Shown here piece by piece: positions 1-5,915 of a stretch of DNA of 30,568 nt; the stretch's first letter is position 1, and each line of letters starts with the position of its first letter. Position numbers and translations under genes: made by a program. The notes below the pieces were generated by a model. The model saw only the letters and a program-made list of their open reading frames with translations. It did not search any database and was not told where the DNA came from. The DNA is taken from contig CAKSRS010000031.1 in assembly GCA_934487205.1 (NCBI GenBank), forward strand, positions 1 through 30,568, read 5' to 3'. Source of the DNA: an uncultured Clostridia bacterium. GTDB lineage: Bacteria; Bacillota; Clostridia; UBA1381.

Positions 1-37
1 ACCTCTTTTTGTTATGCCTTTTTTGACTTGTTTTCTA

Positions 38-65
38 TTATATCATACTTTTTCAAAAAACGCAA
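38..65 (-). promoter_or_regulatory. possible promoter reading off the left edge
   Basis: On the minus strand a TTGCGT -35-like box (60-65) and a perfect TATAAT (38-43) are separated by 16 bases. It lies just past the tRNA operon terminator, so it could drive a gene to the left of the window. The -35 is weak and no target gene is visible. Confidence 0.3.
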
Positions 66-78
66 TTTCCTATACAGC

Positions 79-114
79 AAAAAACCTCGTAATCCGCATG
101 GATACGAGGTTTTT
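79..114 (-). terminator. intrinsic terminator of the tRNA operon
   Basis: Read on the minus strand, a stem of CCTCGTA paired with TACGAGG, extended by TCC/GGA across one bulged base, is followed by six T residues. It begins four bases after the CCA end of tRNA-Lys. The flanking A- and T-runs are symmetric, so it may work in both directions. Confidence 0.85.
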
Positions 115-117
115 CAA

Positions 118-193
118 TGGTGAGCCATCGGAGATTCGAACTCCGGACAACTTGATTAAAAGTCAAGTGCTCTGCCAACTGAGCTAATGGCCC
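118..193 (-). tRNA. tRNA-Lys (anticodon TTT)
   Basis: Complete cloverleaf on the minus strand. The acceptor arms GGGCCAT and ATGGCTC pair, with one G-T. The anticodon loop reads CTTTTAA with TTT at the decoding position, and the GTTCGAATC T-loop is intact. CCA is encoded at 118-120. It is the last tRNA of the operon, and its first base directly follows the CCA of tRNA-Gln with no spacer. Confidence 0.97.
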
Positions 194-270
194 TGGCAGG
201 GATGGCAGGATTTGAACCTGCGAAATGCCGGAATCAAAATCCGGTGCCTTAACCGCTTGGCTACATCCCT
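194..270 (-). tRNA. tRNA-Gln (anticodon TTG)
   Basis: Acceptor AGGGATG pairs with CATCCCT. The anticodon stem CCGGA/TCCGG encloses TTG, and the T-loop is GTTCAAATC. CCA is encoded at 194-196 and abuts the 5' end of tRNA-Lys. Fourth gene of the tRNA operon. Confidence 0.97.
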
Positions 271-323
271 ATGTCGGCTGACGTTTGCCAGCAGTAATAC
301 AGGTTATCCCGTCATGAATAAAG

Positions 324-401
324 TGGGGTGGATAGTGGGATTCGAACCCACGACATTCAGTGCCACAAACTGACGCTCTAACCAGCTGAACTATATCCAC
401 C
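324..401 (-). tRNA. tRNA-His (anticodon GTG)
   Basis: Acceptor GTGGATA pairs with TATCCAC. The anticodon stem TCAGT/ACTGA encloses loop TTGTGGC with GTG. An extra 5' G (complement of base 401) faces C73 (base 327), the G-1:C73 identity pair typical of tRNA-His. CCA is encoded at 324-326. Confidence 0.97.
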
Positions 402-413
402 ATATCAAAAAAT

Positions 414-490
414 TGGCGCGTCTGAAGGGATTCGAACCCCTGGCCCACTGCTTAGAAGGCAGTTGCTCTATCCGACTGAGCTACAGACGC
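414..490 (-). tRNA. tRNA-Arg (anticodon TCT)
   Basis: Acceptor GCGTCTG pairs with CAGACGC. The anticodon stem ACTGC/GCAGT encloses CTTCTAA, giving TCT for AGA/AGG codons. CCA is encoded at 414-416. Second gene of the operon. Confidence 0.97.
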
Positions 491-495
491 GTATG

Positions 496-570
496 TGGAG
501 CGGGTGATGGGAATCGAACCCACACAGCCAGCTTGGAAGGCTGGAATTCTAGCCATTGAACTACACCCGC
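496..570 (-). tRNA. tRNA-Gly (anticodon TCC)
   Basis: Acceptor GCGGGTG pairs with CACCCGC. The anticodon stem CCAGC/GCTGG encloses CTTCCAA, giving TCC. CCA is encoded at 496-498. Promoter-proximal gene of the five-tRNA operon. Confidence 0.97.
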
Positions 571-607
571 TTATTGTTTCGGTTCATCAAATCAGCTGAC
601 TTTATCT

Positions 608-636
608 ATTATAGCAGAACAATGCCTGTTTGTCAA
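608..636 (-). promoter_or_regulatory. promoter of the tRNA operon
   Basis: A fully consensus sigma-A promoter on the minus strand: TTGACA (631-636), 17-base spacer, TATAAT (608-613). It lies about 30 bases upstream of tRNA-Gly, as expected for a stable-RNA operon. Confidence 0.9.
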
Positions 637-704
637 GACTTTTTTGAAAAAAATGTTATTTTTTGTTCTATTCCCTCTTTATAATCATTAAATTATATTT
701 TTAC

Positions 705-733
705 TTGAAAACCTACTAAATATATGTTATTAT
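705..733 (+). promoter_or_regulatory. promoter of the Rrf2-family gene
   Basis: TTGAAA (705-710), 17-base spacer and TATTAT (728-733), 27 bases before the start codon. AT-rich partial dyads such as ACTA/TAGT overlap the -10 and could be an autoregulatory site, but they are weak. Confidence 0.65.
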
Positions 734-760
734 AGTAATATGAAATGAGGTGTATATATC

Positions 761-1198
761 ATGAAAATTTCCACCAAAGGGCGATATGCCATACGGCTGC
801 TTTTAGACCTCGCTGAACACCGTAATGACGGATATATTGCTCTCAAAGATATCGCAGAGCGGCAAGGGATTTCAAAAAAGTATCTCGAACAGATTGTCAG
901 CATTTTGAATAAGTCGGATTTTCTGCAAACCACCCGCGGTTTTCAAGGCGGATATAAACTTGCCAAGCCGCCGGTTTCATACACTGTGGGGTCGGTTTTG
1001 CGCCTGACCGAAGGAAGTCTTGCGCCCGTTTCGTGTTTGGAACAAAAAAACAACACTTGCGAACGCAGCAGATTTTGCCCGACGCTTTTCATTTGGGAGG
1101 GTTTGCATAACGTTATAACCGAATATCTCGACAGCATAACTCTACAAGATATTTTGGACAAGCAGCAAGAAAATTATTCTAACAATTACATTATTTAA
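761..1198 (+). CDS. Rrf2/IscR-like transcriptional regulator
   Basis: 145 residues, the usual length for the Rrf2 family. It opens with the family signature MKISTKGRYAIRLLLDLA. A winged helix-turn-helix spans about residues 1-80, with the typical stretch around residues 27-50 (IAERQGISKKYLEQIV) and the RGxxGGYxLAKP wing near 59-70. Three cysteines at 92, 100 and 106 (C-X7-C-X5-C) match the position of the IscR iron-sulfur ligands, though the first gap is longer than IscR's C-X5-C. This suggests sensing of Fe-S or redox status, which is an inference. The start is supported by a GAGG ribosome site about 11 bases upstream and a promoter at 705-733. No isc, suf or cysteine genes lie beside it, so its targets are probably elsewhere. 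Confidence 0.92.
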   Translation: MKISTKGRYAIRLLLDLAEHRNDGYIALKDIAERQGISKKYLEQIVSILNKSDFLQTTRGFQGGYKLAKPPVSYTVGSVLRLTEGSLAPVSCLEQKNNTCERSRFCPTLFIWEGLHNVITEYLDSITLQDILDKQQENYSNNYII

Positions 1199-1263
1199 GT
1201 AATTACATGAAAAACGCAGCATATATTGCACTTCAGCTGCCGATCTGCAAAAAAACGGCAAAT

Positions 1264-1282
1264 AAAAAAAGCGGTTTTCCGC
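1264..1282 (-). terminator. intrinsic terminator of the XRE gene
   Basis: On the minus strand GCGG-AAAA-CCGC (1271-1282) is followed by seven T residues (1264-1270), 79 bases past the stop of the 1361-1843 gene. The rest of the 1199-1360 gap shows no convincing gene, and no plus-strand terminator for the Rrf2 gene was found. Confidence 0.7.
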
Positions 1283-1360
1283 CTGAAAGCATATTTAGTG
1301 CGGCAATAATGCCGAAAACATTTCTAATTCTGCAAAATCGGGCGGAAATCCTTAATACTG

Positions 1361-1843
1361 TTATTCTTCATTTTCTGAAACAACAAACAGATCGTATAAA
1401 TTTGTGCCCAATGTTTTCAACAGTTTATCAAACACATCTGTACATTTTATGCCGTACGGCGCGTCAGAATTGAGGAACACATCAATATCATGTGCTGAAA
1501 TGTTGAGTTCTAACTGCAATTTTTCAAATCCGTACTCCTCCATTTTCTTCTTCAGCTGCGGTTTTATTGCATTCAACCCCTTATCCGAAATAAGTTTACG
1601 GAAAAAGCTTGTGTTAATTTCAGTTATACTTGAACAATCTGTCCTGCCCAGAAGATAGTCGGTTGAACATTCAAGATAATCGGCAATTTTTGCAAGATTA
1701 AATGCCGGCATGCCTTTATCGTCGGATATTCGGCTGATTGTGTTCGGACGCAATTTACATTCGGACAGCATGGTACCTATCAGCGTATTCCTCTTTTTTA
1801 CGCGGTACTTGATATTCTCTGATAAAATTTGTGCAGTGTACAT
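1361..1843 (-). CDS. XRE-family helix-turn-helix regulator
   Basis: 160 residues. Residues about 8-67 form a Cro/C1-type helix-turn-helix: RPNTISRIS is the recognition-helix region, and LAKIADYLECSTDYLLGRTD is the strongly conserved end of the domain. The remaining ~90 residues, with a basic helical stretch near 95-105, match no domain I recognise. The start is well supported: an AAGGGAG ribosome site at 1854-1860 precedes the ATG by 10 bases, and a consensus promoter lies at 1921-1949. The gene stands alone between convergent Rrf2 and divergent tRNA-Pro. It probably regulates itself; its other targets are unknown. Confidence 0.88.
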   Translation of the reverse strand: MYTAQILSENIKYRVKKRNTLIGTMLSECKLRPNTISRISDDKGMPAFNLAKIADYLECSTDYLLGRTDCSSITEINTSFFRKLISDKGLNAIKPQLKKKMEEYGFEKLQLELNISAHDIDVFLNSDAPYGIKCTDVFDKLLKTLGTNLYDLFVVSENEE

Positions 1844-1895
1844 AATAAATATACTCCCTTGTGTAAAATATTTCTCCGTGGTGCTGTTTGGTAAT

Positions 1896-1918
1896 TTACA
1901 ACATTCTACACCATGTAA
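1896..1918. promoter_or_regulatory. candidate operator, inverted repeat at the XRE promoter
   Basis: An inverted repeat TTACA-N13-TGTAA lies just downstream of the -10 box of the 1921-1949 promoter, over the predicted transcription start. This placement suits autorepression by the XRE protein. No binding data are available and the arms are short. Confidence 0.35.
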
Positions 1919-1920
1919 CC

Positions 1921-1949
1921 ATTATATACCAAAAATGATATAATGTCAA
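1921..1949 (-). promoter_or_regulatory. promoter of the XRE gene
   Basis: Perfect TTGACA (1944-1949) and TATAAT (1921-1926) on the minus strand with a 17-base spacer, about 78 bases upstream of the start codon. Fully consensus boxes suggest strong transcription unless repressed. Confidence 0.85.
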
Positions 1950-2010
1950 CTCAATTACTATATGTACTTTGCCGAAAAACATAAAAAATTAAATTTTTTC
2001 AAAAAAACAC

Positions 2011-2039
2011 TTGCAATTTGTAAAAAAGCATGGTATAAT
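2011..2039 (+). promoter_or_regulatory. promoter of tRNA-Pro
   Basis: TTGCAA (2011-2016), 17-base spacer, TATAAT (2034-2039), ending 19 bases before the tRNA. Confidence 0.82.
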
Positions 2040-2058
2040 ATTATTCGTTGGTGAAAAA

Positions 2059-2135
<77 letters not shown>

Positions 2136-2140
2136 TTTTT

Positions 2141-2184
2141 AAACCGCGTAAATGCTTGAATGTACGGTATTTATGCGGTTTTTG
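2141..2184 (+). terminator. intrinsic terminator of tRNA-Pro
   Basis: AAACCGCGTAAAT pairs with ATTTATGCGGTTT (one G-T pair) around a 14-base loop, followed by a T-run. It starts six bases after the CCA end. Confidence 0.78.
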
Positions 2185-2240
2185 TTATATTTACATAATT
2201 TGCATTACACAGCAAAGTTTTATTAAGTTGTTTCAAAATA

Positions 2241-2269
2241 TTGACAATCATTATATTAGATACTATAAT
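2241..2269 (+). promoter_or_regulatory. promoter of the ACT-domain operon
   Basis: Perfect TTGACA (2241-2246) and TATAAT (2264-2269) with a 17-base spacer, 41 bases before the first start codon of the four-gene operon. Confidence 0.87.
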
Positions 2270-2310
2270 ATTGTTAAATTCACCCAATCGGTCAGGAAGG
2301 TGTATATTAT

Positions 2311-2679
2311 ATGGAAATAAAAGCAATCAACCGCGATTTTTCGATATGCAAGGTTGATAATTACCTGTCCGCGAATTTAGACGCGGAATATTGTTTTACG
2401 GGCAAAACCGACGAGGAAAATTCATTGGTCTGCTTAACATGCGACGTCCCCGAAAATACCGCCGCGCGCGATGACGGCTGGCGCGCCTTTCGCATCTGCG
2501 GCGTTCTGGATTTTTCCCTCATCGGCATACTTTCGGAAATTTCAACGCTTTTGGCTGAAAACAAAATCGGTATTTTCGCAATCTCAACTTACAACACCGA
2601 TTATATTTTAGTCAAAAAAGAAAACTATAACAAGGCACTGGAGGTATTGGAAAATGCCGGGCACAAAATCATCAAATGA
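2311..2679 (+). CDS. ACT domain-containing protein (CASTOR/ACT_7-like)
   Basis: 122 residues, the size of the small stand-alone ACT proteins common in Firmicutes. The N-terminal half ends with the W-R-A-F-R-I segment. The C-terminal half has the typical ACT pattern of a GVLDFSLIGILSEIS turn-helix, then an isoleucine-rich strand (GIFAISTYNTDYILV) and a final helix (KALEVLENAG). ACT domains bind amino acids or other small ligands; the ligand here is unknown. AGGAAGG precedes the ATG. First gene of an operon driven by the promoter at 2241-2269, it overlaps the next gene by 26 bases. Confidence 0.88.
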   Translation: MEIKAINRDFSICKVDNYLSANLDAEYCFTGKTDEENSLVCLTCDVPENTAARDDGWRAFRICGVLDFSLIGILSEISTLLAENKIGIFAISTYNTDYILVKKENYNKALEVLENAGHKIIK

Positions 2680-2881
2680 AAGCAAATACCAACCCTTGTG
2701 GGTATGGATACAGGAAAACGGTACCGAAAAATTCACGCTTACATACAACGATATTGAAAAAATTATCGGAATACCGATTGACCATTCCTTTTTATCCTAC
2801 AAGAAAGAGTTGGAAAAATACGGATACCGCGTCGAGAAAATTTTAATAAAATTGCAGACGGTGGCTTTTTGTAAATTATAA
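2654..2881 (+). CDS. small DUF7662-like protein
   Basis: 75 residues. It resembles small bacterial proteins with the pattern PLWxWI...FTLTYNDIEKIIG.P...GYRVEKI....TVAF, which I associate with the DUF7662 family; function unknown. The central WW-containing segment of longer members is reduced to a short SYKKELEKYG stretch. No signal peptide or membrane segment is visible. The start is inside the ACT gene, with a GGAGG site about nine bases upstream, so translation is probably coupled. The family assignment is from memory of its pattern and should be treated as moderate. Confidence 0.65.
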   Translation: MPGTKSSNESKYQPLWVWIQENGTEKFTLTYNDIEKIIGIPIDHSFLSYKKELEKYGYRVEKILIKLQTVAFCKL

Positions 2882-2890
2882 AAAGAGCAG

Positions 2891-3592
2891 GTGTTTAAAA
2901 CGAACATAACATTGATACGGGCAACAAGCCGCAAAAACAGCAGCACTTACAATGCTGCAAAATATTTTATTTCAAAGCTTAACAATGTCGGCACGGTTTT
3001 TGAATTTACCCTCCCCGACGACATGCCGCACATCTGCCGCGGCTGTTACGCATGCCTTCACGGCAAAGAGGATAAATGCGGCGGGTATGAATACTTAAAA
3101 CCGATAAATGAGGCAATTGCGCAATCGGAGCTTATAATATTCTGTTGTCCCGTGTGGTGTTTCCACGCGCCGGGGCAGATAAAATCCTTTTTAGACCATT
3201 ACGGATTCAGATGGGTGGTTCACCGTCCCGACTTTGATATGCTGAAAAAACAGGCGGTTATTATCACCACAGCGGGCGGCGGCGGTTTAAAATCAGCCGC
3301 AAAGGACATCAGGGACAGCATGGATTACCTCGGCATTGCGCGAACATATACCGTCACGCAATCGGTATGGGGTTATTTTTGGAACGACATGCCCGAAAAA
3401 TTCAAAAAAGAATTTATGAAAAAGCTTGATAAAACGGCGGCAAATGTTGAAAAACATGCGAAACATTTAAAACCTTCGCTGAAAGTAAAATTTCTTTACG
3501 GAATGTTTAAAAATCTACACCTAAAAGATAAATTATGGGAGATTGACAACCAATATTGGAAGGAGTGTTTAAAACCCGATGGCAACAAGTAA
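2891..3592 (+). CDS. flavodoxin-family / NADPH-dependent FMN reductase-like protein
   Basis: 233 residues from a GTG start; an in-frame TAA directly upstream (2879-2881) rules out an earlier start. It begins with the beta strand ITLIRATSRKNSSTYNAAKYF, where the SRKNSST loop is the FMN-phosphate binding turn. The C-X2-C-X2-C-X6-C cluster (CRGCYACLHGKEDKC, about residues 49-63) and SELIIFCCPVWCFHAPGQIKSFLDHYG are typical of the flavodoxin-like iron-sulfur/FMN reductase group. It is expected to be a soluble cytosolic electron-transfer or oxidoreductase protein with unknown partner. The ribosome site (AGAG) is weak. The last ~40 residues are a basic C-terminal extension. It overlaps the TfoX-like gene by 14 bases. 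Confidence 0.87.
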   Translation: MFKTNITLIRATSRKNSSTYNAAKYFISKLNNVGTVFEFTLPDDMPHICRGCYACLHGKEDKCGGYEYLKPINEAIAQSELIIFCCPVWCFHAPGQIKSFLDHYGFRWVVHRPDFDMLKKQAVIITTAGGGGLKSAAKDIRDSMDYLGIARTYTVTQSVWGYFWNDMPEKFKKEFMKKLDKTAANVEKHAKHLKPSLKVKFLYGMFKNLHLKDKLWEIDNQYWKECLKPDGNK

Positions 3593-3899
3593 GGAATACC
3601 TGGATTTCATTTTGGAGCAGTTATCGGAGCTTGACGAAATAACCGCAAGGCAAATGATGGGCGAATATATCATATATTATAAAGGAAAAATCGCCGCATA
3701 CCTATGTGATGACAGGCTTTTGATAAAACCTGTCCCGGCAGCCTGCGCAATGCTCAAGGACGCTCCGCACGAGCCGCCGTATGAAGGGGCAAAGGATATG
3801 ATTTTGGCAGAGAACGTTGATGACAAGCATTTTCTGACCGAATTATTCAGCGCAATGTATGACGAACTCCCCGCGCCCAAAAAGAAACGCACCGTATAA
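3579..3899 (+). CDS. TfoX N-terminal domain protein
   Basis: 106 residues covering only the TfoX/Sxy N-terminal domain: TARQMMGEYIIYYKGKIAAYL, then DDRLLIKPVPA, a PPYEGAKDMIL turn and a C-terminal helix ending in the basic KKKR. Proteobacterial TfoX/Sxy regulates competence, but N-domain-only proteins in Firmicutes have no established role, so a competence function is not claimed. An AAGGAG site sits 13 bases upstream of the ATG, which is long. Last gene of the operon; no clear terminator follows in the AT-rich gap at 3900-3996. Confidence 0.85.
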   Translation: MATSKEYLDFILEQLSELDEITARQMMGEYIIYYKGKIAAYLCDDRLLIKPVPAACAMLKDAPHEPPYEGAKDMILAENVDDKHFLTELFSAMYDELPAPKKKRTV

Positions 3900-3996
3900 A
3901 TGCAAAATTTACGCAAAACACATGTTTCTTTTCTGCATTTGTGTGACTTATTCCGACAAAAATATACAAAATATGTAAATTTTTACGTAAATTATC

Positions 3997-4025
3997 TTTA
4001 AAAATAAAAAAATATTTGTTATAAT
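3997..4025 (+). promoter_or_regulatory. promoter of the comEA-like gene
   Basis: TTTAAA (3997-4002), 17-base spacer, perfect TATAAT (4020-4025), 36 bases before the ATG. The region just upstream contains the small dyad GTAAATTTTTAC. Confidence 0.6.
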
Positions 4026-4061
4026 ATACATTGGAATGTTGTTTTATGTGGAGTGATACTA

Positions 4062-4430
4062 ATGAAAAAACCGTATAGTAACAGCTGGATATTTGTATTT
4101 ATTTTTGCATTCTCCATAGGACTTATCGTGCGCGATATGCATACGTCAAAATTCGCCGTGATAAAAGGCTCGTCGGCACTTGCGCCCACACCGTCGCTTG
4201 AGGAATTGTATGACGAAGATGAAGAAAGCAAAGACGAACTCATTAACATTAACACAGCCGACCGCGAACAGCTTATGCAGCTTGAAGGCATCGGTGAAAA
4301 AATGGCACAGCGCATAATCGAATACAGAACGGAAAACGGGCCGTTTGAAACCATACAGGACATAATGAAGGTCAGCGGTATCGGCGAAAAGAAGTTTGCA
4401 AACATGCGCGACTTTATAACCGTTGACTGA
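4062..4430 (+). CDS. ComEA-like helix-hairpin-helix membrane protein
   Basis: 122 residues from the ATG at 4062, chosen over a GTG nine bases upstream because GGAG (4050-4053) is correctly spaced for the ATG. A short N-terminal hydrophobic anchor (about residues 9-24) is followed by an acidic linker and a C-terminal double helix-hairpin-helix (about 60-122): ININTADREQLMQLEGIGEKMAQRII, then VSGIGEKKF. This fold binds double-stranded DNA without sequence specificity and in ComEA captures transforming DNA at the cell surface. Unlike full ComEA, there is no SLBB domain between anchor and HhH, and no comEB/comEC follows, so its role in uptake is uncertain. Confidence 0.87.
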   Translation: MKKPYSNSWIFVFIFAFSIGLIVRDMHTSKFAVIKGSSALAPTPSLEELYDEDEESKDELININTADREQLMQLEGIGEKMAQRIIEYRTENGPFETIQDIMKVSGIGEKKFANMRDFITVD

Positions 4431-4450
4431 GTTATTACATATAATATACG
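4423..4450 (+). promoter_or_regulatory. possible promoter of the PAP2 operon
   Basis: TTGACT (4423-4428) overlaps the end of the ComEA-like gene, with TATACG (4445-4450) after 16 bases. A perfect TATAAT at 4440-4445 lies nearby but lacks a spaced -35. This is the only reasonable candidate before the hairpin leader. Confidence 0.3.
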
Positions 4451-4472
4451 TGCAATTATATTATTACCCTTT

Positions 4473-4525
4473 CGGGCGGTGCCCGTAAAACTGCTGTGAC
4501 ACCGTCGGTGTCACTAATGTGACGC
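4473..4525 (+). promoter_or_regulatory. leader with mutually exclusive hairpins
   Basis: This lies in the 177-base gap before the PAP2 operon. Hairpin 1 is CGGGC-GGT-GCCCG (4473-4485). Hairpin 2 is a perfect 8-bp stem, GTGACACC-GTC-GGTGTCAC (4496-4514). The 3' arm of hairpin 2 can instead pair onward as GTGTCAC-TAAT-GTGACGC (4508-4525, 7 bp with one G-T), so the two stems exclude each other. A T-rich run (4531-4543) follows, and a TACCATGGTA palindrome sits at 4549-4558. The arrangement is like an attenuator, but I recognise no known aptamer. Confidence 0.5.
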
Positions 4526-4607
4526 TGAAATTCTTTATTTTTTCCGCATACCATGGTACGCTTGACTTAGCCTGACGGCAAATTCAAACGAAAAGGGAGC
4601 AGAAAAA

Positions 4608-5273
4608 ATGAAGAAAAAGGGAAAAAGATTATTGGCTATGGGAATTATGTTTGTGTGCGCATTTGCAATATGGACGGTTCTTATACAAACGGTTGATGTT
4701 AAGCCGGTGGGGCAAAACGAAACAAGCATCGGTTTTGCCGCATTGAACACGGCATTTTTTGCGCTGACCGGCGTCCATATGTCGCTTTACACATTAACCG
4801 ATTGGCTCGGACTTATCCCCATTATTGTATGCATGATGTTTGGCATAATCGGATTTACGCAAACAATAAAGAGAAAGAGTATATTAAAAGCAGACCTTGA
4901 TATAACGCTTCTCGGAATTTATTATGTGGTTATAATACTCGGCTACTTAATTTTTGAAATGATTCCCATAAATTACAGACCCGTTACCATAGACGGCAGA
5001 ATGGAAACATCGTATCCGTCATCAACGACGTTGCTCGTTTTAAGCGTTATGCCGACGCTTGCCTTCGAGGCAAAACGCAGACTTAAAAATACGGCGGCGG
5101 TGAAGGCCATTGCGTATATAACGGCGGCATTTTCCGCATTTATGGTAATAGGGCGGCTCATTTCGGGTGTTCATTGGTTTACCGATATTTTCGGCGGAGT
5201 GCTTTTAAGCTGCGGATTGTTCCGCATTTATAAAGGCGCCGTATTAATAATTGACAGCCGTAATAATGATTGA
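4608..5273 (+). CDS. PAP2-superfamily membrane phosphatase-like protein
   Basis: 221 residues, integral membrane with about five to six hydrophobic segments. It aligns with type-2 phosphatidic acid phosphatases: motif 1 ends in NYRP (R124-P125), motif 2 is SYPSSTT (137-141), and motif 3 is GRLISGVHWFTDIFGG (R183, H189, D193). These enzymes dephosphorylate lipid phosphates such as undecaprenyl diphosphate at the membrane. In motif 2 (normally PSxH) the His is Thr140, while the motif 3 nucleophile His189 and Asp193 are kept, so activity may be altered. GGAG and AAAAA precede the ATG. First gene of a tight four-gene operon; the XRE gene starts 10 bases downstream. Confidence 0.85.
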   Translation: MKKKGKRLLAMGIMFVCAFAIWTVLIQTVDVKPVGQNETSIGFAALNTAFFALTGVHMSLYTLTDWLGLIPIIVCMMFGIIGFTQTIKRKSILKADLDITLLGIYYVVIILGYLIFEMIPINYRPVTIDGRMETSYPSSTTLLVLSVMPTLAFEAKRRLKNTAAVKAIAYITAAFSAFMVIGRLISGVHWFTDIFGGVLLSCGLFRIYKGAVLIIDSRNND

Positions 5274-5283
5274 GAGGTTAAAA

Positions 5284-5901
5284 ATGGAATTTGGCGAAAA
5301 ACTTTGTGAGCTCAGAAAAAATAAAGGTTTTACACAGGAAGAGCTTGCCGCGGCTTTATATGTATCGCGGACGGCGATTTCCAAATGGGAATCGGGCAGA
5401 GGATATCCGAGCATTGATTCACTAAAGGAGATATCGAGATTTTTTTCGGTATCGATTGATGACTTGCTATCGGGTGAAAGATTAATTTCGATTGCGGAAA
5501 AAGAAAATAAATCCAACATAAAAAACATGTGCGATCTACTTTTTGGGATTTGCGACGTGCTGTATTTTGCGCTTATCGCCTTGCCGCTTTATTCAAATCC
5601 CGTCGGCGAGCATATATATGCGGTAAATCTGCTTGTATATCTTGAAAAAATATCTTTTAACCACGTGATATATTGGATAATGTTTTTGCCGCTTATACTG
5701 AGTGGTGCGGCAAAAATTACGCTTTCATGCCTTAAAATCACAAAGGGGCAAAAAGCATTAACGCTTATCTCGATGCTGCTCGGAATACTCACGGTATTGT
5801 TTTTGGCGCTCACAAGAGAGGCTTATGCAATCAGCACTGCATTTTTATTGCTTACAATAAAAGGAATACTGCTTTTAAAATATGTAAAAGCAAATAATTA
5901 A
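5284..5901 (+). CDS. XRE regulator with membrane segments
   Basis: 205 residues from the ATG at 5284, chosen because GAGAGG lies eight bases before it and it begins exactly at the conserved domain start MEFGEKLCELRKNKG. A Cro/C1 helix-turn-helix spans residues about 4-60 (FTQEELAAALYVSRTAISKWESGRGYPS). After a linker, residues about 85-200 contain three to four hydrophobic segments, so the DNA-binding domain appears tethered to the membrane. This architecture is frequent in Firmicutes and is often linked to envelope or peptide stress, though no signal is known here. It sits between the PAP2 and M13 genes with 10- and 14-base gaps, suggesting it regulates this operon. Confidence 0.88.
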   Translation: MEFGEKLCELRKNKGFTQEELAAALYVSRTAISKWESGRGYPSIDSLKEISRFFSVSIDDLLSGERLISIAEKENKSNIKNMCDLLFGICDVLYFALIALPLYSNPVGEHIYAVNLLVYLEKISFNHVIYWIMFLPLILSGAAKITLSCLKITKGQKALTLISMLLGILTVLFLALTREAYAISTAFLLLTIKGILLLKYVKANN

Positions 5902-5915
5902 CGGAGTGGATATAA

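Noticed and set aside
1207..1473. An 88-codon open frame on the plus strand
   Set aside because: It lacks a ribosome site, has low-complexity unusual composition, overlaps the XRE gene antisense and runs through that gene's terminator.
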